A program made the translations under genes and the position numbers. Shown here piece by piece: positions 1 through 8,204 of a stretch of 64,000 nt of DNA (positions within the stretch are counted from its first letter, which is position 1; each line of letters starts with the position of its first letter). A model generated the notes under the pieces. It searched no databases. It worked only from the letters and a program-made list of their open reading frames with translations, and had not been told where the DNA came from. Source of the DNA: CAYPNP01 sp964412195 (lineage in GTDB: Bacteria; Acidobacteriota; JAAYUB01); the NCBI GenBank assembly GCA_964412195.1, contig CAYPNP010000024.1, positions 9,998 to 73,997 on the forward strand. The letters are read 5' to 3'.

Positions 1-452
1 TGCAGGTCCCAGGGGCGACCGTGGGTGGCGATGACCAGCACGCCGAAGTAACTCAGCAGTACCGCCGCGTAGCTGGCCGGCCGGATGTGCTGCCGGAGGA
101 ACACCGCCGACATCAGCACCAGCACGATGGACCAGGTGTAATTGAGGGACTGGGCCTCCTGGGCCGGCAGGAGCTGGTAGGCCGTGAGCAGGACGGAATA
201 GTACAGGAACGGATTCAGCAGACCCGCCACCGCGGACCGGAGGTAATCGCCGCCATGGAACTCCTTGAGGAGGCGGATTTTGCCCTGGAAGGCGAGGATG
301 AGTGCCAGAATTGCCACGGCCGATACCGACGACGCCAGCAGCATCTGCCAGACGTCCAGGTGGCGCAGGGTGATCTTGAAAGCCGTGGCCACCGTGGACC
401 AGCACCCCACGGCCGCCAGCGCGAACAGGTAGGCCTTGGTCTGGTTCTTCAC
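1..452 (-). CDS. EamA/DMT-superfamily permease, N-terminal part (runs off the window)
   Basis: The reading frame opens at a GTG at 452 and stays open to base 1, giving about 150 residues of a strongly hydrophobic protein. It begins VKNQTKAYLFALAAVGCWST and contains several helix-length hydrophobic stretches, one ending in LLSYFGVLVIATHG. The W-S-T near the first helix and the G-V-L-V-I at the end of an EamA repeat match the drug/metabolite transporter fold. An in-frame TGA lies only four codons upstream of the GTG, so the start is constrained, although no strong ribosome site is visible. The substrate cannot be told. The 3' half lies outside the window. Confidence 0.75.
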   Translation of the reverse strand, partial: MKNQTKAYLFALAAVGCWSTVATAFKITLRHLDVWQMLLASSVSAVAILALILAFQGKIRLLKEFHGGDYLRSAVAGLLNPFLYYSVLLTAYQLLPAQEAQSLNYTWSIVLVLMSAVFLRQHIRPASYAAVLLSYFGVLVIATHGRPWDL

Positions 453-477
453 GGGAGGCGCGCCTCACCGGATTCGG

Positions 478-510
478 ACTTCAGACATCGGATATCGGAC
501 ATCGGTAATC
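478..510. repeat. tandem-word repeat (CATCGGATATCGGACATCGG type)
   Basis: Three imperfect copies of an [AT]TCGGA-like word occupy this stretch, 23 bp beyond the stop codon of the ZIP transporter gene. It is a short member of the stop-codon-associated word repeats seen across the window. No inverted arm was found here. Confidence 0.5.
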
Positions 511-533
511 AGCCTGTACGGAACTGCGGACGT

Positions 534-1346
534 TCAGCCCAGCGCCACGTCCAGGGTCATCATGATGGCGAAGCCCGTCATCACGCCCATGGTGGCCAGA
601 TCGGAGTTGCCGCTGCTCTGGGACTCGGGGATCACCTCTTCCACCACCACGTAGATCATGGCCCCGGCGGCGAAAGCGAGGGCGTACGGCAGGACCGGGC
701 GGGCCAGGAACACGACCGCGGCGCCCAGCACCCCGGCGACGGGCTCGACCACCGCCGACAGCTGGCCGTACCAGAAGCTCTTGAAGCGGGAGATCCCCTC
801 CCGGCGCAGCGGCATGGAGACCGCCATCCCCTCGGGGAAGTTCTGGATGCCGATGCCGAGCCCCAGCGCCACGGCCGAGGCCAGCGATGCCTCGGGGAAA
901 CCCGCCGCCACGGCGCCGAAGGCCACGCCCACCGCCAGCCCCTCCGGAAAATTGTGCAGGGTGATGGCCAGGATGAGCAGGGTGGTCCGCCGCCAGGTGG
1001 TGTGGATGCCCTCCGCGCCGCTCTCCGGCTGGAACAGGTGCAGGTGCGGCAGGACCAGGTCCACCAGGCGGAGGAACGCGCCGCCCGCCAGGAAGCCGAT
1101 CACCGCGGGCAGCCAGACCAGGCCGCCCAGGTCCGCGGAAAGCTCCAAGGCCGGCGCCAGCAGGGACCAGTAGCTGGCGGCGATCATCACTCCGGCGGCG
1201 AATCCGAGCATCAGGTCCAGCACCTTCTTCTCGATCTGCTGCCGGAGGAAGACCGCGGCCGCTCCCAGCGCCGTCATCCCCCAGGTGAACGTCGTGGCCA
1301 GCAGGGCCTGGACCACTGGATGCACGTCCTTGAACCATTCGACCAT
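534..1346 (-). CDS. ZIP-family divalent metal transporter (GufA/ZupT-like)
   Basis: A 270-residue inner-membrane protein that probably imports zinc or related divalent metals. Two diagnostic metal-site motifs of the ZIP family are visible: LHNFPEGLAVG in one helix and IQNFPEGMAVS in the next. VVEEVIPES follows in a late helix. The start is placed at the ATG at 1346 because GGAGGAG lies 8 nt upstream; an upstream frame extension to 1415 has no such support. The next gene on the same strand is 123 bp upstream, so this may be a single-gene unit. No metal-regulator binding site was recognised. Metal specificity cannot be read from the sequence. Confidence 0.9.
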   Translation of the reverse strand: MVEWFKDVHPVVQALLATTFTWGMTALGAAAVFLRQQIEKKVLDLMLGFAAGVMIAASYWSLLAPALELSADLGGLVWLPAVIGFLAGGAFLRLVDLVLPHLHLFQPESGAEGIHTTWRRTTLLILAITLHNFPEGLAVGVAFGAVAAGFPEASLASAVALGLGIGIQNFPEGMAVSMPLRREGISRFKSFWYGQLSAVVEPVAGVLGAAVVFLARPVLPYALAFAAGAMIYVVVEEVIPESQSSGNSDLATMGVMTGFAIMMTLDVALG

Positions 1347-1469
1347 CTCGCGCGCTCCTCCAACCCGGTATGAAAAGTGGAGGCCATTATTCACCGGCCG
1401 CCGACTGAAAATCAATCCCGTTCGAAAATAGATTGGATGCGGGAGAATGGAGGAGATTCGCCCGGTCTC

Positions 1470-2027
1470 CTAGATCGGCCAGAGGCAGAGGGCAGCGCCG
1501 GCCAGGAGGCCCAGCAGGGCGGCCGTCACGAAATGCGCCCGGTGGCAGGCATACGGAACGCCTGCGGCACGCAGCAGGAGGCGGACCGGCGCGTGGACCG
1601 ACCACTGCTCCATCCAACTGTAGTGGAAGGGCTTCCCGTCGGCGTTGCGGGCCGGCGGGGACAGGCGCAGCAGCGGGTAGAACAGCAGGTCGCAGGCGCC
1701 GAACCACCAGGCGACCAGTCCGGCGACAGCCGCCCGCCAGCCGAAGAGCAGTCCGACGTTCAGCGCCAGGCTGGCCATGAACAGATGCTGGAGGATGCGG
1801 TAGGGAACCACGCTCACCCGGTCGTGCCAGCGCCGCGGCCAGTGCACGCCGGTGCCCCACCCGATCGCGTCAAAAAACGCGAAGAGGACCAGGAAGCACG
1901 CCATGCCCAGCAGCGCATGCGCCCCAGGGGACAGCGGGGCCAGGGCGGCCAGTCCGAGAGCCACCCCGAGCAATCCGCCGGCAAGCAGCCTCGAGTCCCG
2001 CCACAACCGGGCAAAGTAGTCTTTCAT
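1470..2027 (-). CDS. hypothetical multi-pass membrane protein
   Basis: A 185-residue protein that I do not recognise. It has about five hydrophobic segments: one near residues 15-35, others around 40-55, 80-100 and 103-118, and the C-terminal LLGLLAGAALCLWPI. Polar loops include a tryptophan- and histidine-rich stretch (HYSWMEQWSVHAP). The start codon lies 3 bp after the stop of the upstream secreted-protein gene, so the two are probably co-transcribed and translationally coupled. A function tied to the partner protein is possible but is inference. Confidence 0.65.
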   Translation of the reverse strand: MKDYFARLWRDSRLLAGGLLGVALGLAALAPLSPGAHALLGMACFLVLFAFFDAIGWGTGVHWPRRWHDRVSVVPYRILQHLFMASLALNVGLLFGWRAAVAGLVAWWFGACDLLFYPLLRLSPPARNADGKPFHYSWMEQWSVHAPVRLLLRAAGVPYACHRAHFVTAALLGLLAGAALCLWPI

Positions 2028-2030
2028 GGA

Positions 2031-2810
2031 TCAATAGTCCGGCCGGTCGTTCACCAGCAGTTTGCGCAGCCGGAAAGCGACCGAGACCTGAAGGTCGTTG
2101 GCTTCCGCGGACCGGCTGTCCTTGATCGATTCGCGGAGGGTGTCCTGGGGCAAGCGCATCCTGCAACCCGGCCGCCGCGTCCGAAGCTCGTACTCGCTCA
2201 CCACTGGGATCCGGGTTGCCTGAAAGGAAAAAGCGGTGTCTGCGGGCGTCACCAGGGCGGTCCCGTCGGGGAGGCGGCGGGGAAAGACGAACTTGGCCCC
2301 GGTCCCGTCGGGGGTCGGCGGGACGTACTCCTTGAGATACGCCCGGCGGCCGGAGCTGGTGGCGAGGAACGTCTCGGCGGAGAGCTGGGCCGTGGTCAGG
2401 TTGCGGAGCTGCTCCTGAAACACCTGAAGGATGGGGCAGCCCTTCGGATCGGCGTCCACCAGCCAGGCGACGACGATCTCGTCGCCATAATCCCGGGTGG
2501 CGAATTCCCGCCAACGGGCCAACGGGCCCGGTTCGCCCTTGGCCGCCGACACCGCCAGCGCCTGGCGGATGGGATGGGAAGAAAAGAGCATGACCCGGAT
2601 CTTCAGCGTCTGGCAGCCGCCCGCGTCTTCGATCCGCTCGTCGCTCCGCTCGTCCACGAGGCGGGTCCAGACCACCTCTTCGATCCAGGGGGACTTCTTG
2701 AGAAGCTTCGCCGCGTCCGCCGCGGTCCACTCGGTGTAGGGCTTGGAATCGCCGGCCAGGGCCGTTGACGCCAGAATCAGCAGGCAGGCGTTCAAAAGAA
2801 TGGTGCGCAT
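2031..2810 (-). CDS. secreted protein of unknown function
   Basis: A 259-residue protein with a clear signal peptide (MRTILLNACLLILASTALAG, then DSKPYTEWTAADAAKLL). The start at 2810 is supported by GGAGGGG five bases upstream; the open frame continues upstream to 2843 without such a site. The mature part carries an acidic-aromatic opening and many charged residues. No catalytic motif was recognised. From memory, proteins opening with S-K-P-Y-x-x-W-[TS] after a signal peptide occur in Acidobacteriota, but I cannot confirm this. It is coupled to the downstream membrane protein (3 bp gap). Confidence 0.6.
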   Translation of the reverse strand: MRTILLNACLLILASTALAGDSKPYTEWTAADAAKLLKKSPWIEEVVWTRLVDERSDERIEDAGGCQTLKIRVMLFSSHPIRQALAVSAAKGEPGPLARWREFATRDYGDEIVVAWLVDADPKGCPILQVFQEQLRNLTTAQLSAETFLATSSGRRAYLKEYVPPTPDGTGAKFVFPRRLPDGTALVTPADTAFSFQATRIPVVSEYELRTRRPGCRMRLPQDTLRESIKDSRSAEANDLQVSVAFRLRKLLVNDRPDY

Positions 2811-2903
2811 GGCCCCTCCGAATCCGATCGGTGGGATCGGCACAGGGTGCCCGGGGAAATTATAGGCCGGACCCCTTCATCGATCAAGGCCGCCTTCCGG
2901 CAT

Positions 2904-3890
2904 TCATTCGGCGTTCCAACCGGTCCGAAGGCTGTCCTCGCGAAACGGTCCCCTCCCGGCGGGATCATCCCGGCGTCGCGTCGTGAATCTCGCGGGCGCT
3001 GTGGCCAGGATCACGCCGGCCAGCATGACCACACCGCCGACGAGGAACCAGGGACTGATCCCCTGCCCCAGGAACAGCCAGGCGAAGAAGATGGTCAGCG
3101 GCGGATTCAGGTACACGAACAGGGCGGCGTTGGAGGCCCGCCAATATTTCACGCCGATGCTCCACAGGACGAAGCCGACGATGGTGCAGCCCAGCGACAG
3201 GAAAACCCACGACAGGTGGTCCAGGGGCGCCAGGCCGAGGAAAAGATCGGCGAACGGGCGGTCGACCATGAAAACGAGCGGCAGGGACCCCAACGCCAGG
3301 CTGACATAGGTGATGGCCACCGCGGAGTATCTTTCCATCAGGCGCTTGGAGATGATCACGCTGACCACCCAGCTGAGGGAAGCCATCACCACCATGAGCG
3401 CGTACGGCACCTTGTCGAGCGGGATGATCATGCTTTCTTCCAGTCCGACCTTCCCATAGATCACTACAATGCCGAGGCCCAGGAAGCTCAGCACCGTGCC
3501 CGCGGCCCGCCGGAGGCTGTAGGACTCCCCAAGGTATTTTTGCGCCAGGAACATGGTGAACAGCGGATTGAGGCAAACCAGGAGCGAGCCGGCGCTGGGT
3601 TTGATGTAGCCCATGGCCGAGTTCAGCAGCAGGTTGTAGGCCGGCACCGACAGAGCGGCGATGGCGAGGAGGTGCCACGGGTGGCTGCGCAGCATGGCTG
3701 CCGCCTGTCGTCGGTATCCCCACAGGATGATGATCAGGCTGACCACTCCCACGGGGATGAAGCGGAGCTGCACCAGCTGGAAGGCGGTCATCTTGGCCTT
3801 CAGCAGGCCGATGGCGATGAACGAGTTCGACCAGATCACGAAGGTCACGAACAGGATGATAAAAACAAAAATGTCGCGCCGCTTGACCAT
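2904..3890 (-). CDS. EamA/DMT-superfamily permease
   Basis: A 328-residue protein with ten predicted helices in two EamA repeats. The first repeat opens FVTFVIWSNSFIAIGLLKA. The second starts near VPYALMVVMASLSWVVSVI and ends VGGVVMLAGVILA. It is probably an inner-membrane exporter or importer of a small metabolite; the substrate is not inferable. ATG 3890 is preferred. An alternative ATG at 3923 would lie about 11 nt from the start point expected for the TATAAT box at 3941-3946, whereas 3890 leaves a normal leader of about 44 nt. The charged C-terminal tail is not part of the transporter fold. Confidence 0.85.
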   Translation of the reverse strand: MVKRRDIFVFIILFVTFVIWSNSFIAIGLLKAKMTAFQLVQLRFIPVGVVSLIIILWGYRRQAAAMLRSHPWHLLAIAALSVPAYNLLLNSAMGYIKPSAGSLLVCLNPLFTMFLAQKYLGESYSLRRAAGTVLSFLGLGIVVIYGKVGLEESMIIPLDKVPYALMVVMASLSWVVSVIISKRLMERYSAVAITYVSLALGSLPLVFMVDRPFADLFLGLAPLDHLSWVFLSLGCTIVGFVLWSIGVKYWRASNAALFVYLNPPLTIFFAWLFLGQGISPWFLVGGVVMLAGVILATAPARFTTRRRDDPAGRGPFREDSLRTGWNAE

Positions 3891-3940
3891 GGCCGGGAAT
3901 CCTCGGAGTCGGGGATCGGGCATCGCTTCCAGTAAGCGGG

Positions 3941-3946
3941 ATTATA
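3941..3946 (-). promoter_or_regulatory. candidate -10 box (TATAAT) for the DMT permease
   Basis: A perfect TATAAT on the minus strand, about 50 bp upstream of the ATG at 3890. No convincing -35 hexamer sits 16-18 bp further upstream, so this may be an extended or activator-dependent promoter. Confidence 0.45.
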
Positions 3947-3976
3947 CGTCGATCGCGGACGGAATACTCATCGTTC

Positions 3977-4231
3977 GCCACGGAGGCACGGAGAACACGG
4001 AGCAATCCAGATGGGGAGCAGGGACAATCCGTGCGGGGGGACAGAGGGCAAGCCATTTGACATTGACCATTTGACACCTGTCATTTTCCATTTCAGATCC
4101 AAGTGCAAAGCGTCAGCTTGGCTTCAGAAGGCAAATGACAAATCTCAAATGGCCAATGTCAAATGGCAGCATACAGATTTGAAATTTCAGATTTCAAATG
4201 GAATGCTCCGTGTTCTCCGTGCCTCCGTGGC
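3977..4231. repeat. nested inverted repeat, outer arms 27 nt perfect
   Basis: The outer arms at 3977-4003 and 4205-4231 are exact reverse complements built from the word CACGGAG (CCACGGAGGCACGGAGAAC...). Inside, a second family occurs: CCATTTGACATTG at 4053-4065 pairs exactly with 4154-4166. An ATTTGAAATTTC-type stretch follows at 4175-4200. The right outer arm ends 3 bp before the stop codon of the YyaL-type gene. This fills the gene-free stretch 3924-4234; no gene was seen in it. Confidence 0.85.
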
Positions 4232-4234
4232 AGC

Positions 4235-6325
4235 TTACCCTGGAAGTCCGAGCGCCTTCCGGAGAGAGGCCGGATCGAGAACCGGCGCCTGGCAGGCGAA
4301 CCGCCGGCAGACATAGGCGGCGGGGCCGTCGCGGCGGGGCAGTTCCCGCACGAACGGCACCAGTTCCGCCAGTGCCCCCCCGTCTGTGCCGTCGGGTGCG
4401 TACAGCAGGCTGGTTTCGGGCAGGAAGGCGCGGCGGACCACCTGCAGGAGCGCCGCCATTCCCGGCGCGTCCGGCGGGCCGGTGACGACCACCTCGCTGG
4501 AGGGCGCCAGGCCGCTGGATAGGGCCGACAGGAAGTGAGTGAAGGCGGACGGAGACCGCTCCAGGGCGTCGCCGTAGATCCGGGCCATCCGCCAGGCCGC
4601 CTCCTCGAGGTCGGGCCGGCCGAGGAGCCTCGCCAGCCGGATCAGGTTCGCGAACGCGATGGAGTTGCCGGAGGGAATTGCCCCGTCGTACAGCTCCCTG
4701 GATCGGACCAGCAGCCTCTCCCCGTCGTCCGGCGTGAAGAAGAATCCGCCGGAATCGGAGTCCTGGAAATGCGCCCGCAGGACCTCCGTCAGCTCGAGCG
4801 CCCGCCGGAGGTGCCTCGCGTCGCCGCCCGCCTCATACAGCTCGATCAGCCCCCAGGCCATGGCCGCGTAGTCCGACGCGAGTCCCGGCGCTGCGGACGC
4901 GCCATCCCGCCAGCTGTGCCGCAGCCGCCCGCTGCCGTCCCCGAGCCGATCCAGGATGAATTGCGCGGCCCGCGACGCCGCGGCGATCCAATTTGGTTCA
5001 TCCAGCGCCGCGCCGGCCTTGGCCAGGGCAGCGATCATCAGGCCGTTCCAGTCGGCCAGGATCTTGTCGTCCCGGTGGGGCCGCCGGCGGTGCTGCCTGG
5101 CTTCGAAGAGTGCCCGCCGCGCGTCCGCCCATCGCCGGCGCAGGTCGGCCTCCGGCATCTCCAGCCGGGCCGCGGCTTCGGGGAAATCCTCGTGCAGGTA
5201 CAGGATGTTGGCTCCCGCCGCCCCGCCGTGGGCGGCGCCGAAGTTCCCTTCCGGGCGGACCGACAGCAGCACCCGCAGCCACTCGACGTCCGCCGGCGGG
5301 AAGAGCTTCTCGAACTCAGCCAGGCGCCACAGGTAGAACGTGCCTTCCGCCCCTTCGCTGTCGGCGTCCTCGGCGGCGAAGAAGGCGCCGTCCGGATGGC
5401 GGAGATCCCGGCCGGCGTACTCGATGATCTCCCGGACCACCTGCGCGTAGAACGGCTTGCCGGTGGCTTGAAACGCCTCGGTGTAGGCGAGGACCAGCAG
5501 GGCCTGATCGTAGAGCATCTTCTCGAAGTGCGGGACGCGCCAGGCGGCGTCGGTGCTGTAGCGGTGGAAACCGAAGCCGACGTGGTCCCAGATGCCTCCC
5601 AGCCGCATCCGGCGCAGGGTGTGCTCCACCATGGCCAGCGCTTCGGCGTCGCCGGTCCGCCGCCACTCCCGCAGCAGGAAGAAGAGGTGGTGGGGCGTCG
5701 GGAACTTGGGCGCATCGCCGAAGCCGCCGTGCGATGGATCGTAGCGGCGGCGCAGCTCCCGCGCCGCCCGGTCCAGGTCGGCCGCATCCGGGACCCGGTC
5801 TGAAGGCGGAGGCTCCTGGTCGGCCAGCGCGAGGGCAATCTGCGACGCCGTGTGCATCACGTCGTCCATGCGCCCGGCCCAGATCTCGCGGAGGCGGGGC
5901 ACCAGCTCCAGCATGCCCGGCATCCCGGCGCGGCTCTCGCGGGGGAAGTACGTGCCCACGAAAAACGGCTGCTTCTCGGGCGTCAGGACGGCCGTCAACG
6001 GCCAGCCTCCGCCGCCGGTGGCCAGCTGGCAGGCGGCCATGTAGACGTGGTCGATATCCGGCCGCTCCTCCCGGTCGACCTTGACGTTCACGAAAGCCTC
6101 GTTCATGAGACGGGCCACCTCGGGGTCCTCGAACGACTCCCGCTCCATGACGTGGCACCAGTGGCAGGTGGAGTAGCCGATGGACAGGAAGACCGGCTTG
6201 TTCTCGGCCCGGGCCTTCGCAAACGCCTCCTCGCCCCACGGGTACCAGTCGACGGGGTTGTGGGCGTGCTGGAGGAGATACGGACTCTTCTCGTTGATCA
6301 AACGGTTGGTGGTTCTCTCAGCCAT
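4235..6325 (-). CDS. DUF255 thioredoxin-domain protein, YyaL/spermatogenesis-associated 20 family
   Basis: A 696-residue cytosolic protein. The N-terminal third (about residues 1-170) is the thioredoxin-like DUF255 domain with NPVDWYPWGEEAF and the redox-type motif STCHWCHVME. It is followed by VNVKVDREERPDID, all hallmarks of the family. The rest is an alpha/alpha-barrel of the six-hairpin glycosidase type, with EKMLYDQALL and DDKILADWNGLM. The length matches the family norm of about 650-750. Biochemical function is poorly defined; a role in protein or sugar processing is only suggested by the fold. It is flanked on both sides by word repeats and appears to be a single-gene unit. Confidence 0.9.
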   Translation of the reverse strand: MAERTTNRLINEKSPYLLQHAHNPVDWYPWGEEAFAKARAENKPVFLSIGYSTCHWCHVMERESFEDPEVARLMNEAFVNVKVDREERPDIDHVYMAACQLATGGGGWPLTAVLTPEKQPFFVGTYFPRESRAGMPGMLELVPRLREIWAGRMDDVMHTASQIALALADQEPPPSDRVPDAADLDRAARELRRRYDPSHGGFGDAPKFPTPHHLFFLLREWRRTGDAEALAMVEHTLRRMRLGGIWDHVGFGFHRYSTDAAWRVPHFEKMLYDQALLVLAYTEAFQATGKPFYAQVVREIIEYAGRDLRHPDGAFFAAEDADSEGAEGTFYLWRLAEFEKLFPPADVEWLRVLLSVRPEGNFGAAHGGAAGANILYLHEDFPEAAARLEMPEADLRRRWADARRALFEARQHRRRPHRDDKILADWNGLMIAALAKAGAALDEPNWIAAASRAAQFILDRLGDGSGRLRHSWRDGASAAPGLASDYAAMAWGLIELYEAGGDARHLRRALELTEVLRAHFQDSDSGGFFFTPDDGERLLVRSRELYDGAIPSGNSIAFANLIRLARLLGRPDLEEAAWRMARIYGDALERSPSAFTHFLSALSSGLAPSSEVVVTGPPDAPGMAALLQVVRRAFLPETSLLYAPDGTDGGALAELVPFVRELPRRDGPAAYVCRRFACQAPVLDPASLRKALGLPG

Positions 6326-6348
6326 CTCTTCACCTTAATCGTTCCAAT

Positions 6349-6458
6349 CGAACATCGAACTTTGAAGTCAAACCGGCTGGTAGCAACTTGTTAAGGATGG
6401 AAACAAACCAACAGTCTCAATTCCCGGATTGACTTCAACGTTCAGCGTTCGATGTTCG
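6349..6458. repeat. inverted repeat of the CGTTCGATGTTCG word family
   Basis: The left arm (6349-6370) and right arm (6430-6458) are reverse complements apart from one seven-base insertion. They are built from the word [CG]GTTC[GA]A. The right arm ends 2 bp before the Bcp stop codon. The same word family recurs at 22811-22910 and 60466-60510. Confidence 0.75.
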
Positions 6459-6460
6459 TT

Positions 6461-6946
6461 CTATTTCCGGCCCGTGAGGTCTTTCAGCGCCGACAACACA
6501 TCGGAGGCGTGGCCGTCCACCTTGACGCTGGGCCAGTGTCGGACGATGGTGCCCCGGGGATCAATCAGGACGGTGCTCCGGATCACCCCCTCGTGCTCCT
6601 TGCCATACATCTTCTTGATCCCCCACGCGCCGTACATCGACAGAACGCTGTGCCGGTCGTCGCTGAGGAGCTTGACCTTCAGGTTATGCGTGGAGGAGAA
6701 CCGGTCGTGGCTCCCGGGAGAGTCGGGACTGATTCCCACCACGGCGGCTCCCGCCTCCTCGAACTCCCCGGCGATGCCGGTAAAATCGATCGCCTCGCGG
6801 GTACAGCCGGGAGTGTTGTCTTTGGGATAGAAATAGAGCACAAGCCAGCGGCCCAGGAAATCCTTCAGGCCGACCTGTTGTCCGGTGGCGTCGGGCAGGC
6901 GGAAGTCCGGCGCGCTCTGCCCGGTCAGGGGGCGATTCTGATCCAT
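6461..6946 (-). CDS. bcp: thioredoxin-dependent peroxiredoxin, Bcp/PrxQ family
   Basis: A 161-residue cytosolic peroxidase that reduces hydrogen peroxide and organic hydroperoxides. The peroxidatic cysteine is in NTPGCTREA, with the expected P-x-x-x-T/S-x-x-C surroundings (FYPKDNTPGC) and the downstream family segment VIRSTVLIDPRG. The resolving cysteine usually five residues later (C-x4-C) is replaced: the protein reads CTREAID, and no other cysteine is present. It should therefore act as a 1-Cys enzyme. It is transcribed alone between two repeat-bearing spacers. Confidence 0.92.
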   Translation of the reverse strand: MDQNRPLTGQSAPDFRLPDATGQQVGLKDFLGRWLVLYFYPKDNTPGCTREAIDFTGIAGEFEEAGAAVVGISPDSPGSHDRFSSTHNLKVKLLSDDRHSVLSMYGAWGIKKMYGKEHEGVIRSTVLIDPRGTIVRHWPSVKVDGHASDVLSALKDLTGRK

Positions 6947-7232
6947 AGGGTCTCTTCTCCTGGAGGGGGATGGGCGCCTGGAAGGGCGCCTTCCCCACCT
7001 TAGATTCCCCTTTGCCCTCCGCGCTTCAATTCAACGCAATTGCAAGCCGATTCAGTTTGATTTCCGCTGATCAGTCCTTGGATTTCATCCACGCAGGTAT
7101 ATGCCCTTCCATGGCAGGGATTCGTTGCCTGGCCCTTCGTGGGGTTCGTGGTTCCTCTTTGGATTGCGATGGGGATTGCAGATCGGGAACCTGAATCGAC
7201 TCTGTGCCCTCTGTGCCTCTGTGGTGAATGCT
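6947..7232. other. spacer with half-site word repeats
   Basis: This 286-bp spacer lies between the bcp start and the phosphatase stop. It contains TTCGTGGGGTTCGTGG near 7137 and CTCTGTGCCTCTGTGGTG around 7208-7225, a variant of the CACAAAG word, ending 4-8 bp before the phosphatase stop. No matching opposite arm and no gene were seen. Confidence 0.5.
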
Positions 7233-8159
7233 CTACGCGCGCTTGATGACGACGAAGCTGATGTCGTCGGTCAGCGGGGCGAAATCCAGGAGCTGCTCGC
7301 GCAGGGTGTGGCAGATCTCGGCGGCGGGGGCGCCCTTGTGCTCCCGCAGGAACTCCTCCAGCCGGTGGGGGAAGAAGCACTCTCCGGCATCGGAGTGGTG
7401 GTCGGACAGACCGTCGCTGTACAGAATCATGATGTCGCCCCAGTTCATGAGGCTGATCACGTTGATGGCGTAGCCGTCCTTGTGCCCGAGGGGGCTCTGG
7501 AAGCGGCGCCGGTCCACGTCGCCCCGGTTCGGCATGGTGCCGATGGGCGGAAACGTGGTCAGGCGGTCTTCCTCGATGTCCACGATGTGGTTGAATTCGT
7601 TGGAAAAGACGATCGGGGGCGGATGGCCAGCCGAGAGGAACCGGAACGTGCCGTCGTCGGTGATCTCCCCGTAGACCATGGTCAGGAACTTGCCGATGAT
7701 GGACGACTGGTAGAAGCGGGCGTTGAGGTTTTCGAACAGGCGCAGGGTCACCGTGCCGGACATCTCCAGCTCGTACTGCACGCCCAGCAGAAAGGCCTGG
7801 TGCAGCATGGCCGTGATCAGCGCGTCGGTGATGCGGTGGCCCGACACGTCGGCGAGCAGGATCCCGGCGTGGTGGCGGGTGCGCTCCAGCTCGACGGCCA
7901 CCGCTTCCCGGCCGGCCTTCCGGGCGGCGCGGATCCGGGCGTCCAGGTCGAAGCGCTTGTTGAAATCCACGTAGATGATGTGGTCTCCGCCGATCAGGCC
8001 GGTCATGGGGATCACTTCGCCGTGGATGTCCACGCCGGGCAGCACGGGGATCTCGCCCGGCTCGGGCTTGAGGTTGTGAGCGATGTCCTGGAAGTTCTGG
8101 ATCTCGTCCACCAGCGATTGGATGTTCTTCTTGGCGAGTTCCTGCAATCGGCTTTCCAT
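7233..8159 (-). CDS. SpoIIE/RsbU-type PP2C serine phosphatase
   Basis: A 308-residue cytosolic phosphatase of the PPM family that probably dephosphorylates an anti-sigma antagonist or similar serine-phosphorylated switch protein. The metal-binding signatures are present in order: ILLADVSGH (residues about 99-107), LSAGHPPPIV, LYSDGLSD and the final TDDISFVVI. There is no GAF, PAS, REC or membrane part; the first 50 residues look helical, with a possible dimerisation role. It lies 45 bp downstream of the PDH E2 gene on the same strand, so it may be read through from the PDH operon. No cognate anti-sigma factor is in the window. Confidence 0.85.
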   Translation of the reverse strand: MESRLQELAKKNIQSLVDEIQNFQDIAHNLKPEPGEIPVLPGVDIHGEVIPMTGLIGGDHIIYVDFNKRFDLDARIRAARKAGREAVAVELERTRHHAGILLADVSGHRITDALITAMLHQAFLLGVQYELEMSGTVTLRLFENLNARFYQSSIIGKFLTMVYGEITDDGTFRFLSAGHPPPIVFSNEFNHIVDIEEDRLTTFPPIGTMPNRGDVDRRRFQSPLGHKDGYAINVISLMNWGDIMILYSDGLSDHHSDAGECFFPHRLEEFLREHKGAPAAEICHTLREQLLDFAPLTDDISFVVIKRA

Positions 8160-8204
8160 GAGCGGTTCCTTTTTGCGGGTAGGATGCGGGGTCGAGGGAA
8201 AAAG

